A DNA stretch of 64,000 nt, taken from Capitulum mitella. Its lineage: Eukaryota; Arthropoda; Thecostraca; Pollicipedomorpha; Pollicipedidae. The stretch covers positions 19,315,621 to 19,379,620 of the forward strand of contig CP099846.1 in the NCBI GenBank assembly GCA_030062745.1, written 5' to 3'. A program made the position numbers and the translations under genes. The notes below the pieces were generated by a model that saw nothing but the letters and a program-made list of their open reading frames with translations, searched no databases and had not been told where the DNA came from. The number at the start of each line of letters is the position of its first letter. Within the stretch, counting starts at the first letter, position 1. Of this stretch, positions 11,301 to 24,500 are shown in pieces.

Positions 11301-11567
11301 TCACACTGCCACGGTGCCGGGCCTTTCTGCGGGGCATCATAAGAAGCCGCCACTCCGTGACAACCTTTAACAAGATCTCTCCCGACATTCCGCATTACCA
11401 ACAACCGCAGGTCGCCAGCTAACTCAACTCAGCACATCTCGTACAACGAGAAAGCCGCCGCCGGCCACAATAGCGCCAAACACAACACCCTCCGGACACC
11501 AATCACCAGTCCCAAGTCACCAGCACCAGTCACCAGCTACCGCTCGCCGCCACGCGCTCTCGGTCGC
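8306..11567. other. Intergenic region and probable MYT1-like 3' UTR
   Basis: No supported coding exon. The right end, just past the MYT1-like stop, is probably its 3' UTR; about 11460-11550 holds short CACCAGTC-like repeats. A possible - strand poly(A) signal (TTTATT on +) lies near 10201, but the UTR end is not defined. A short CA run occurs near 10931-10950. Otherwise nothing recognised. Confidence 0.4.
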
Positions 11568-11834
11568 CTAGATGGGGGTCGGCATGACGGTGAAGTCGTG
11601 GATGGCGGCCTTCATGGTCTCGTAGATGGGTCGGTACTCCTCGGTGCCGCTGCCGTCGCCGTACATGCCGTGCAGCCGCGAAAAGTACGAATCGAAGGCG
11701 GGCTGCGCCAGCCGGTCGGCCGAGCTCGGCGCCTTCACGTGCTCCAGCAGCGAGATCATGTTGGTGCGGAACGAGTCGTAGTAGTCGTTCAGCGCCGTGC
11801 CGCCCTGACTGGCCGGCACCACGGCTTCGCTCGC
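11568..11834 (-). CDS. MYT1-like last exon: conserved C-terminus
   Basis: The acceptor is gtcctggcag (phase 0), and the exon ends with stop TAG at 11568-11570. It encodes [20 protein letters not shown], then a helical segment, [16 protein letters not shown], then [13 protein letters not shown] and [15 protein letters not shown]. The pattern FD.Y...L..MY....Y......M/I..A(I/V) matches the extreme C-terminus of vertebrate MYT1L (NFDAYVTTLTEMY...LLENIKQAV). The coiled coil that precedes this in vertebrates is not present. Confidence 0.88.
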   Translation of the reverse strand, partial: ASEAVVPASQGGTALNDYYDSFRTNMISLLEHVKAPSSADRLAQPAFDSYFSRLHGMYGDGSGTEEYRPIYETMKAAIHDFTVMPTPI

Positions 11835-14800
11835 CTGCCAGGACATTCCCGGGGATAGGTCAGTTTTCCAAGAATTATTTTCGTGATCTAGTAGCCAACG
11901 GCAAAAGTTTTACTGTAATCAGTTCTCTTCAAATTCATGGAAGGTACCAGTCGCACAATTTACTTGCCAAGTAACAATAAGGTCAGTAACAATAAAGTAA
12001 TTTGTAAGGCCTCACACAGGTACAGATACACGCGTTGACGCTACCTTTGGCACCAGCATTTTGCGACATTTTGTGAACATAATAAAGTTGTCTAGAAGAT
12101 GGCCGCCCTCTCCGGCGTCTCCGTTCTCTTGCCTACCCGGTTGTCCTTGATCTGGGAGGTTACGGAGAGACTAGTGATATCTGTTGTCGACGCAGAGGAT
12201 TTGGTCGTGCCGTTGCCAGAGCGCGCTGTCTGTCCGGACACAATGGCCTCGCCGGCGGCCGCTGCAAAATCAACACTCAGGTGTTGATCTATATCCAACT
12301 ACAAGATCTGACGAGTCACAGGCCCATCTCAGCGGCATAAGTGTGCCCATCTCAGCCTGTGCATTCAAATCCGCGAGATTCAAGGTTTCATTTCAATAGT
12401 GTTGATCAGCATCATCACTGCAGCCATTCTGGTAAAATGACAGTCTAAACCGCGGTTTACACGAATGCCTGCTGAATTGCTGATGCTCGTCGACGCACAC
12501 CAGGATTTAACAACCGTGTAAATAGGACTTGAACACTCTCAACCAAATTCCATCAAGCAGTTGTTGGTACAGATTAGTGAGGCGAATAACTCAGTCACCA
12601 GACGCACAACGATATTGCCCATGTACGCTATTTCGTTTTTGACAAATCATATCATGAAATCAATGGTGAGTACTAAAATTCGTTTCTTTTCAAAAGACCA
12701 TTTCCTTAAAGCACCCAAATTGCAACTGCCCGTGCAAAGCAGACTGGAATGTAAGGCGGGACAATTCACTTTTATTTTATGCTGAACGCCAATTTATTTC
12801 ATAAACAAAAGGTAGCCATTTCATAGTTCCCATTTGAATACACATGACAAAATCGTTGGGCACTCAAGGGATTGGGTGAAAGCACCTTTTGAAAGAGATG
12901 AGATTACGGCTTTACGTTACAGAGTTTCTTTGCTTTTCACCGAAAGAAAGAGAAGCACCTTTTGAAAAAAACGACGTCTAGCGGCATGTGTTTATAACAA
13001 CTCACCGGCCGAGGTTCGGCGGCCGGAGGAGTCCAGCGAGGACTTCTTGGAGTCGGTGATAGCCGGCGGGTAAGCGCTGGTCATGTACGGAGTACCGAAG
13101 CTGGAGCCGCCCATGTAGGTGCCCATCGATATGGAGTTGATCATGCCCAGACTGGAGTAGGAGCGGTCCGTGGAGCCGGAGGCATCCATCGACCGTTTGT
13201 TCCTGTTCGCCACTGGGCAGCCGGAGGCGCTGTAGGCACAGGATTTCGCCGCCTGAACAGCGGGGTAGTCTGAAGGGCTTGGCAAAGGACCCACGGTGAT
13301 CCAGGCAACGATGATGTCCTCTGACGCACATTGAACGCCAATCGAATAACGGGGTGGACAACAGTCTCGAGACATGAGCTGGCGCTGCTCTCCCTTTCGG
13401 GGACTATCCTCCCTTCGGCGTCCCTCACTCTGAAAACGTCAGAGTCCTGCTGGCTGTCACGAGGACTGACCTGCGGTGGCTGAGGAACTTCCCCGTCACG
13501 TGGCCGGATCCGTCGCAGCCGGGCACCGGACAGCGCAGCGGTTCGCTGTCCTGTCCGTCACGGCGGCCCTTCGGCTTGTTGGCCCGCGGACAGCCAGACA
13601 GGCTGTCGGCGAAGGGCGCGGTCAGGGGAGAGCAAGACATCCAGGACTCGGACGTTCAGACGTGCAGCCGATTTAGTCAGGTTCGCGCCTTTTGAGAGGC
13701 GGAAGCAGTAGTGGTAGGGGTCGAGATGGCCGCAAATGTGGACGTGCGCGTTCGGACACGATACAGAGTCAAACTGGATGAGATGTGGATTGTGGACGGA
13801 GTGACGGCAGCATATGCAGCCCACCTTTCGAAGTCCGCAGGAGACTGAGGCTAATGGTCATGAAGGCTAAGCTTCGCAATGTGAGTCCAGAAGTATAAAA
13901 TGTGGAAAAGAGGGTGATTTGGTGCATTTATAAAACATGGCACATATGCCATTTGTTTTACATATTGACTAGGTTGTAACAGCCACAACTGTGTAGTGGA
14001 TAACCTAAAACAAAGCCTGAGTTTGAGTCCAGAAATACGACTTCCAAATGTCATAAATGAACCCCAAAAGAAGGCAGCCTAGACACAAGCAGCGTGCCCT
14101 TGCTCTTCCACCTTCAGCACCACCAGTAGGGTGGCCGGGGGGTGGGCCGACTGACCTGCGGTGGGTGGCATAGTTGCCGGTGGCGTGGCCCATGCCGTCG
14201 CAGCCGGGAGTCGGACAGGAGATCAGCTCCCTCCCGTCCCTGCCGCGGGGGCGGGTATACGTGAACGGGGTGGACCTGTCGAGAAACGTCACGTGGTCGC
14301 TTCGGCTAGTCCGAATGGTTAGCGGCGGACGGCACACGGCATGACGGAGATGTTTCATCCAAGACGACAGCCATCGAAAATGCTCTCAATGTCGATATGG
14401 AACGTGGATAACTCGACATGTACCTCAAAAGATCCACTTTGGCTAACAGTCTGCCAATATCATAAAATTGCAAAACGATGGTCATGATTAATGCCTGTCA
14501 TGGTCTACTTTATAAACGTTATTAATAGACATAATGTCGACTTTATTGACATAAAGTCGGGCCATTTTCCGTTGAAAAACATCACAAAATCCGGTAATTC
14601 CTCTCTAGTCGAGACCAAGAACGTGACTCCAGCCGGGAAAGAGCCGCCCGCTCCGGCCGACTCGTCCGCATCCACTCACAGGTCCCGCTGCAGAGTCTCT
14701 CCTCCGCCGGCGGCGAGCGGCTTCGCGGCCGACACCGAGTACGGCACCGGGTACGGCGAGTACGCCGCCGACGGGGCGTAGTTGGCCGTGTAGGCGGCGC

Positions 14801-15516
14801 TGTAATCGGCGCCGTAGCCGAAGCTCTGGTAGGCGGCGCCGTTGTAGGCGGCGTTGGCGTCGTACGTGGGCCGGTGGTAGGTGAGAGATGTCGAGTAGGT
14901 GGCTGGAAGAAAGCGCCAGCCGTCTCATTATGGGTGGTACTGCGAATGAGCTTTGCGCGTGCTTTCTGGCAGGTTCAGAGAGCTGGGGCCTTGTTAAAAA
15001 AGATGGCTTGTGTTTGGTCTCATGAAAGACGTTTTAGAAATTAATTTTCTCAGTCAGTTGGGTCACAAACATTGCACTGTGTTTCAGAGGTGCAGGGAAT
15101 AAACCAAAGCAAGGAGGAACAATAGGAGGCCGAACCTCGAATCTCGTAAGGAAAGCAAATGCAGGATTCGAAAGAAAACAATGCCGAAGTGGTGGGAGGT
15201 CTGCGGCGGCGGACAGGGTGACTCACGGCTGATCGTACCGCGGTACATGACTGTCTGCGAGTCGGTGTACTCCATCGTCTCCTGGTATGTTGGCTGAGCG
15301 GCGGCGGCGGCAGCAGCGGCGGCAGCAGCGGCAGCGGCTGCTGCTGCCCGCGCCTGCTCCTGAGACGCCTGCGGCGCCCCGGACGGCGCCAGCTGACTTG
15401 AGGTGACCGGCTGCTGCTGCTGCTGGTGCTGCTGCTGTTGCTGTTGCTGTTGCTGTTGTTGCTGTTGCTGTTGTTGTTGTTGTTGCTGCTGTTGCTGCTG
15501 TTGTTGTTGTTGTTGT

Positions 15517-15569
<53 letters not shown>

Positions 15570-18500
15570 TTGTTGCTGTTGTTGCTGCGGGACTGGCTGT
15601 TGTTGCTGCTGTGATGTGGCCACGGTGTAGTTGTCTCGCGAATACATGACCTGCTGTGAGAAACAAAGAAATACATTTAAAAACAATATTCGCAGTATGT
15701 TGCCAGTCCAGCCGAAGCTTACTTTAAATGGAATTTGCGAGACTCTGGACCGATAGCAATGCTGTAAGAGGCTCCCCAACGTCTTTTGGTGATTATAAGT
15801 TTGCAAGACGACGAACCATTGGCCATTGTGAAACACAACAGCCAACTTGTAAACAAATGCTAAGACGTAAAAAGCAGCACATTTTTTCCAGTAGTGCACC
15901 AGCCCCATATCCTCGGAGCCTCGCCTGATTGTGTGAGACGCAGTCGATGCCACGCCCGAGCGAAAAATCCACCGGCGAGTTATTGGAGAAGTCTACCGGC
16001 TCCGTCTGCTCTCCGAACGACGACTGGGACTCGATCCGAGGCGGTGGGCTGTAGGCCGGGCTACTGGGCCTGCAGTCACAGTCCGCCACAGTCAGTCATG
16101 ACAGGTCGTAGTCACAGCGAGTCACAGTCCCTCGCTGTCGGCCACAGCCACAGACAATCACGGCCAGTCATAACCCACCACAGTTGGTCGCAGCAAGTCA
16201 CGATCAATCACCGTCAATCAGTCAGTTGCAGTCAATTGCCGTCAGCTACAATTAGTCGCAGTGACACAGCCAGTGAAAGTTAGTCAGAATGAAACTGTCA
16301 GAGATACAGAGAGCCACAGCCAGTCAAATTCGCAGTCGGTAATGGGCAGCCATGGTAAGTCATGGCCAGCTGCAATGGGTCATAGTCAGATTTTTTTGCA
16401 CGCCATCAGCGCTCAGTCAGTCATACCAGGTCACATTCAGTCAAAATCGACCACAATCGGACAATATTGGTCATGGTGAGCGGAATCAGTCCTAATAAGT
16501 AATAGTCGCGGTCACTTGGTCAGTTAATCACAGTGGTTTTCCGGCAGTCGCGGCCACTTAGTCGCAGTCTATCGCACTCAGTCAAGGTCAGCCAGTTATC
16601 CACAGCGCAGTCATAGTTAATCGCAGCCATTCGCAGTACATTTAGTGTCTCCCTCAAGCGAATGGCATTGCAAAACGTCCTCACGAACAGAAAAAAACGA
16701 TGGTCGGCACTTTGCAAAGTTCATCGCTTTCCCTTCGCACCGTTCAGCCTAAAGAGCGTGTTTTCTTCGTCGAGATTTCCTTATCCTCATCGCATCACAT
16801 CAGCGCCGGTGTCTGGCGCCGTACGGACGTCAATACCGCCGGGCCGTGGAGGTCCGTCCGGGCCGAGGACTCACCCGAGAGCCAGCTGCTGGCGGGGCAC
16901 GGTCAGGTCCAGAGTCTGGTTCTGCGGACTGGCGATCTGCGGACTGATGCGGCCGCGAGGAGAGCTGCTCACCCGCGGACTGGCCGCCGTCTGGACACAG
17001 AGTGGACACGGTCAGAGTTCTCCCGCTGCAGCGGCAGGGCCAGTCTGGACACGGAATGGAGGCGGTCAGGACGCTCCTCATAAGAACAGAAGGACCCGTC
17101 TAGACACAGAGCAGACATGGTCAGAACGCTCTTCACTATAGCGGCAGGACCAGTCTGGACATGAGTGGACGCCGTCAGGAAATGGTTCCGGATAGTGGCG
17201 ACAAAGAGAAACTGAGCCGTCGTGGTCTCAAACCACTGCTCGTACTGACGGCAGACGTGGAAGACTGGTGACAGAAACCACCCTGGTCTGTCAGATGCCG
17301 TAGGGTCTGCTCAATAAACACCGAAGAGAATCTCGAAAGAAGTTCAGAGCGTCTTTTGACAGGGAAGCTTAGGCATGCGGCCTGACCCGGACACCGTCGT
17401 CTGACGGCTGCGCCGTCAGCTGACTCACCTGAGCCGTCTCGTAGCCGGAGGGGGGCATCAGCGCAGGTTCCGGCTGGTAGCGTGGCTGGCCGTAACCGTC
17501 GTAGCCGCCGTAGCCATGCATGGCGTAAAGCGAAGTCATCGACGACATCACCGACACCTGCTGCAGCGCCGGCGCCGACGTCAGCGGCGACGGGTGACGC
17601 ATGGATGACGTCATCAGGCCGGGCGTCATCAGCGAGCCAGCGGCCGTGGTGTACGTGTAGGCCGGGCTGGCCGCCATCGGCTCCTGTGACGTCATGGAGA
17701 CGTAGCCGGCGGCTGGCGGCGGCAACGGCGGCTGCGCGCGGACTCGGTGCGCGCCAGAGAAGGAGAGAGAGGCGGCCAGGCCGGCCGTTGTACTGCTGAT
17801 GGTGGGGGATGGCTGTGCGGCGACGGCCGAGGCCGCGTCCAGGCTGTCCGCTAAAGAGCTGCCAGACACATGGTAACGGGGCCGTTAGTGGCCCATCAGG
17901 CACAGGGCACGCTGCTAATGACACCGCAGAAATGGAAGACATTAGGCCGCTTCCTTCACGCACTGGCTGCCGTCTCATGCTCAAATCATGTCCACCCAGT
18001 TTCCGGGTAGGTTCTTGTTTGTTTTTAGCGGAAGCCGCATCAGCTGGCTTGTACCAATTCTGTTGGTCATCTTAGTGCAGAAGACACTGTTTACTCGGTG
18101 ATGGTTGTTCGCATCTGCTGAGTCTGCGGCTCTGGCTCCCTACCTGGACACGCCCGGTCGAGCCGCCTGCTGTACAGACGCCGTGTACTGAGCCGCGGCC
18201 GCCGCTCGCGCCGGCTCCGGCCGCTTGTAGAAATCGGCGTAGTAGCCGAACCTCGGCTGCGGTAGCGGCTCGAACTCGGCGCCGTAGCCGGCGTACGCGG
18301 CGCGGCTCTCGGTAAGCGGCGCCGAGGCGGCCGGCGGCGGCGGCGGGGGGGGAGCGGCAGGTCCTTGTGCCGCCGCCGCCGTCGCCGCCGCCACGTCGGC
18401 CGGCGCCGAGTCCTCCGTCACCATGGTAACGGTCAGCTGGGAGGGCAGCACCGGCGGCAGCGGCTTGGACTCGGGCTCGGCCGGGCCGGTCGGCGCGGCT

Positions 18501-21500
18501 GACGCGGCCGTCTCCGGCCGCTCATTCTTCAGCTCGAGAAGGGTTCGCGACGACTCTTGGTCGTCCGGCTCCAGCAGCATCTGGTCGTCGGCCACACGCT
18601 GCACCGTCTTCTGCTCGCCGAAGTCGTTGCTGAGGCCGGCGAACAGCGGCACGGCGTCCGAGGCTAGCCGCGTGCGGCCGCCGGCGTCGCCGGCCAGCGG
18701 GGCGAACGCGCCGCCCGTGCCGAACTCCATCTGCCGGCCGAGCGGCAACGTCGGCTTGAAGCCGCCTGCCGCCAGGGGTGCTAGTGAGCTTGGCGACGGG
18801 CTGGCGTGCATGGCTGGCTGATGGGTTGCTGACGAGGGTATGTGCAGGTAGTAAGAATGCTTGACTACCTTCATTAAAACCTAGTTTTATTTCCCGTGCT
18901 TAACTGTTTTTCTGTCGTTTTCCGTATATTTAGAAAATCATTCAAAACAGAACACAATGCAAGTGTTTATCGTTCTATCGGGCATTCTACAATGGCCGGT
19001 GTACATGCAAACATATCCTATCGTGAAAACGTTAAGAGTAACTCAGTGATTGTAATTCAAGAAATTAGGAATAAATCAGCGTGGCGCACGTAGAATTTTT
19101 GCGACAGATACATTCGTATGCAGTATGACAAATATCAGTTGGATGTCACTTCATATCTCTTCTGTAGATTTTCAGCGACATGTAACGCTGGGAGAAGCCT
19201 AAATACTAGCAAAGTGACTTAACGGCAAGTTAGAGAATCACGGAAAGGGGCTTTTACTCGGTAAGCTTGCCATCCGTTTGCCCACCCGAGCTGGCTGTTA
19301 ACACTGGACTTCCTCACCTGCCATGTTGAGCGCCGTCTGAGCCAGCAGGCTGATTCCGTTGTTTCTGCTCCCTCGCGGCTTGCTTGTTGACTGCCGCTAA
19401 GGGGCAGCCTGACAGTGACCTGAGAAAGAAAATGTGTCAGTAGGAGGTGGCCACCACTAGGGGACAGTCTGGCAGAGGACATGTGAGGGAGTCAAAAGGA
19501 TTAATCACAGACTGAGAAAGGAAGTCTGTCCGATTCGGAAACAAAAATCTCTGAAGGTGGAAAGAACTTTTCGCACCCAGTCATTGAAGGGTTCGCCAGA
19601 TGCATGCATGCATCGATTATGTCGAATTAATTTTGCATCCCAAACGACTAAACTCTTGATATGCGGAGGTCATGTAGCACCAGAAGTATGCAGTCACCAT
19701 GACATCACAGCCTGTCTTGGAGGCGGGTTATAAAACCGCCCGGAGGGCTTTGCGTAGCTTTTTTACAAACTTGGCCTCTCCGCCTGGCCAGATCAGGGCA
19801 GAGTTTGTATTTCTCACCGGTGAGTTGTGCGGCTGCTGCTCACATGACCGCGACCATTACACCCCGGCGTCGGACACTTGAGGATGGTCTCGTACTGGGC
19901 TAAAACTGCCAGGAGAACAGAGTCACACACGGCGCCAGCGCACGACACACCTTCACAGTGACGCTAAGCTCTCTTTCACGACGGTAGCCCATCAAAGGTC
20001 ACATCATCAATATGTTTATTATTACTTGCATGCATCCGGCTGCTGCAGACCACGAGAAGAATGTGCTTCGAGAATCGTAAGAACTGCTCAGTGGATCATT
20101 CGAAAACGTAACGGTGTCGTCTGAACTGGCCAAATGATGAGTGCAAATAGTCCCAATGACTGAATCAGTGATTTCCTGTTTTCTGAGATGGCATCGTGTT
20201 CACGATGAACTTGACACACTTCGTCACTCGCATTCAGTTTAGGGCAAACTACACCCAGTCTACTCGACCACCCTCCCCGCAAACTTCTCAGTACTACGTC
20301 CGAGTTGCAGTACTTACTTTCGGGGGTGACTTTGTCTCTCCTGGGACATCCAGACAGGCTGCTTGAAAGTATGGATGCTTCTTAGAGAGTAGCAAGGCAC
20401 GCGAAGGCCACAATTACACAGCCTCGCCAGGCCCACCAGACTCGTCGGCAGGCTCTGAGCCAAACTTTTCGGCCCGCTAGACTGAGAGAGAATCCATCCC
20501 CCGCCGCCAAGAAAACTACCCCGCTAAATTAGGCCTGGTGGTGACGGCAAGTAGAAAGAGCGCCTGATTACGAAGTTTTCCGTGCGGGGAACAAGACGAA
20601 GGCTGGTATGACAGGTCACTCTGGCCCACGAAATAAGCTTCACAGTCCACGTCAAGAGCGAGAAACTCGCGGTTTGGACTGCAGTAGCAGTCTGTGCTTC
20701 GGTACTGGTCTTTTACGTCGTTCGGATCATTCTAAGAACGCAAAGATAAATTCTGCGTGATTTTCTAGTCGTATTTTTGGTGGGTCTCACGTATATCTGT
20801 TCAGGAGATTTTTCTTTTTACTGGCTGAGGATTTGAAAAGCTAACCAGCGCGTGCAGCATTCGGTTGACACTTGACACAAAATATGGGACGCTTTTAATG
20901 GCACATTATGGAGAATACGGCAAACGTTAAAGCAGCGGATATCAAGTCAACATTGTTTTTTACCCTGACAAAATCAATAGAAGCACCGGTGATAATGTTT
21001 CAGGCTCTCCTATGACAGATCCCCTCAGCTGCTTAAAGAATGCAGTCTTCGCGACGTTCCTACAACTTGACTTGTCCCCTCTGAAAAAGATTCATGTCCT
21101 TCCTGGTTTGTTCTGAATTCACACGACGTCCTTACCTTCTATGGTGAGAGTAAAGACCGGTGATGTGACCCGTGCCATCACAGCTGGGAGTGGGACACTT
21201 GCTCGATTCTGAAAAGACAGTAGACATGTCTTTGGTGATAACGTTATGCCCAGCAGCCAACAGCCTAGCTCAAGATGGCAGTTATTTCCAAACGTTAGCA
21301 ATGTTTTCCACCCTTTCTTTGTAAACACATCACTCGTCGATAGACGTAGTGATTACAAGCTACGACTCAAAGATGAACACTTCGCAAATGGCACTGACGC
21401 ATTTCCTAAACGAAACGTTTCACATTCACTTTAACATTCATCATATAATACGCTCTTTCACCAAAGATTTGCTTCTACTTAGTATGACTGGTTCCCATGT

Positions 21501-24500
21501 TAGGAAGTGCACATAGCACCAACTGACGCAATGTGTTTCCAGTTTTGCCCAGAAAGGAATTTTACGGAATTTATCATTCCAAGCGAGTAGAACAGGATAT
21601 CAGGAAAAATTTCGGGACACTTTAAAAGCGCATCCAACAATGAATCATGTAACATGAATGACTTCCATCAAGATCCGCCATTATTTTTTCCTCGTTTGTG
21701 AACCCTCACATTACAAGTAATTTCAGTAATGCAGGTTGTCAATGGCATTTCTGGTGATTGTCAAAGAGCGAAAAACACGCAAAATTCGCGCTGATCTGTC
21801 TTAGACAAAGCCAGTCAGCCAAACCATCCGTAAACTTAGCCGGAGAGGTTAACAGGTTTCTCCGAACAGACCTCTGACTCTCCAGCATTTCACCGGAACG
21901 CGCTGAGTCCTGCGCGAGCTGAGGTACAGCCGGTGCCAGAAACAGCGCAGGTAGAACAGTCTCCACTGCTGCTGGGCCCTCCACGTGTCCAGCAGAGAGC
22001 ACGCGGAGTCCGGCGCCGCGGCGGGCACAGCAAGGGGCCGCCTCAGGCGGGGAGGCGGGGGAGATCGCATCTCGACAGGAGGCGGCCGAGCCGTGGACTC
22101 TAGAGAGCTGCAGCTCCGCACCGGGACCTCCATCTCCCCGAACAAGTACGACACAGGGCAGGCAGCGGCCGTGAAAACAGAGCCTCCTGGCGCTCACACG
22201 GCCGTCTGAAGGGCCCATTCCGCCGGCACCGGTCTCCTCGCCGTCCGGCGTCGGCCAGCGGTGATTTACGCCGAGACACACTTGTGGTGAGCGCAGTTGA
22301 AATTCAGATTTCCAGAGATGGTGCGAAATGAGCGTGGCGAATTGCTCGTTAATTATCACGGCAGACAAAGGAGCACATGTTGGGCCGATAAATTTCAGCC
22401 GCAGCCGCCGGCCGTCGGTTGCGGCGTGGCATTACTGAAGCCGGAGACAAAAGGCATCTGTTGGTGGGAGACACGTGTCTCTGCGGCCCTATATCCAACA
22501 AGTTTACATATAAACCACGTAAGCCAGCTCCAACATCAAATTATCACAAGACGCCGTCTTTTATTTTGATTCTGATTTTCATAGCTATATTGGAAGCGTA
22601 AGAACGATGCATGTCCGTGCGGTTTCCCGTCGAGGGTCTGTAAAATTCAGGTGGGTGAGTTATAGCAGGGCCTATTATACATACGACTGCATTAGAAATC
22701 ATCCATGCAGTGCGCATTTAGAAGCCACCTGGGTACCTTGTAGCTCTGACGCGTAACCACGTCAGAAATATTCCAGAATCTCCCGTTTTTTGTGGACTAG
22801 TTGAAGTTTTATGTTAACATTTTCTGGATGCGTAAGGAGCAAATTATTCGCAACAACGCTTTTCCCACTAAATCTATTTTTTGTGACATTTTCATGTACG
22901 AGTATGATATTTTCCTCGAACCTTTTTGGAGTTTAGGCTAGGTCGTACGTACGAAGGACCCTTCAGTATTGCCTCCTTTCTGGCCGACGGAAAGCAGCCG
23001 CAATTAACGGTCCGAAGCTGCGGGTGCGGGCGATGTGCATCAGCGCGTCTCTCCGGCAGCCGGCTTCCTCTGGGACCCAGTCCACTTTGGCCGGCGGCAG
23101 CTGTGAACGGTGGCTCTGTCCCCATGTAAATTACCTGACTCGGCTGGCCGCTCCTGGCCGGCCCCGTAGATTGATTCTCGAATGGCTCGAACTTTGTCCA
23201 ACTTTCTCAATAACGGCCGATCAATACGGGCCGCGAGCGAGGCGGCCGGCAGGGCGGCCGGCCTGCAGGCTGGGTGGGGGCCGGCTGCGGCCGCCGCCCC
23301 AGGCAGCCACCGTGGGGCGCAGCGCCGACTATAACCCGGAACTTCAACCTCGGGGAGAGAGGGAGAGAGAGAGGGAGAGAGGGAGGGAGAGGGAGATAGA
23401 GACGGACAGACAGACAGACAGACAGAGAGGGAGGGAGAGAGAGGATGGGGTTGACTATTACCGCGTAGAGGCAGAGATTGGAGTTGATTTCCCATCTCGG
23501 AGAGACAGAGATGACATAAACCCATGGAGGGTACAGTGGATACCTTCCTCAGTAAACAAGATAACAGGCGTAATTTCGCTTCGCCTCTGCAAGACAGAGG
23601 ATGATTGTCTCAAGTGAAGATAAACTCAGTAGTCAATATGGTAAGGAATAAGGAGTAAGGAATGTACCCACACGCCATCGCTTCAAGTAAGTACCTGCAG
23701 CATAATGGCCTGTAAACCGTACTGTGGATGCCTTGATAAACGTCATCTAAATCAGAGAACGACTGCAAAACGCTGCATGACCGTATATATGCATGTATGA
23801 TGTTCTTCTGATGCACCGCATTCATGTGCTGTCATCGCGTTGGTAGGGCTGCATGTACAACACGGAAACATCCAGAAGAAATGTCCTTTCCTCCCATGCA
23901 GGACAGATTCGTGTAGCCCATTTTGCAGAGCGATGTTGCACAATAAGTGCTTCATGCAGGTGAGGGTAACGTTTCCGGTCGGTTTCAGCTCAATCAAATT
24001 GTGCAAGTTTCCTGGACCAATATAGCAGATGTGGGAGAAGGATTTTAACTTTTCCGTCCCCACTTATGTTTGCTAGTTGTTATTGCGCCAAATTTAGTGC
24101 AACTTGTTACGAAACTGGAACTGAGGTAGGAAGTTCAGGCTCGTGTATATCACGAAAATCTGGTAGGAATAGTTCAAATAAAACCGCCGAAGCGTCGTTT
24201 TATGGCCAGCGAGTACATCTGGTATGTGGTCAAAAGCTTGCACAGTCTCCCAAAACGTTTGTGAAGTCATGGACAACCTGTCAAAAATAGTGAAAACGCG
24301 CCGAGGAAGTAAAGCGGGAGTTATGCGTAGCGCTGTTACGTAACAACCTTGACTTTTGGTTCAACCTCAGAACTCTTCTTAGGCTTGATGAATGCTAGAT
24401 ATACATCACAAAAATTTGTTTGCTCGAAGTGCCACGATTTTTGACGCCAGTATTGGAATCGTTCGTTGAATGTTCTTCAGTAGCATATAGAACAGCACCA

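Noticed and set aside
15403..15630. + strand polyCys and polyLeu open frames
   Set aside because: Antisense of the CAG/CAA polyGln array in the MYT1-like exon; open only because of the repeat.
23024..23617. 197-codon + strand frame with Arg/Glu repeats
   Set aside because: Crosses the GAGA/GACA simple repeat; no gene-like features outside it.
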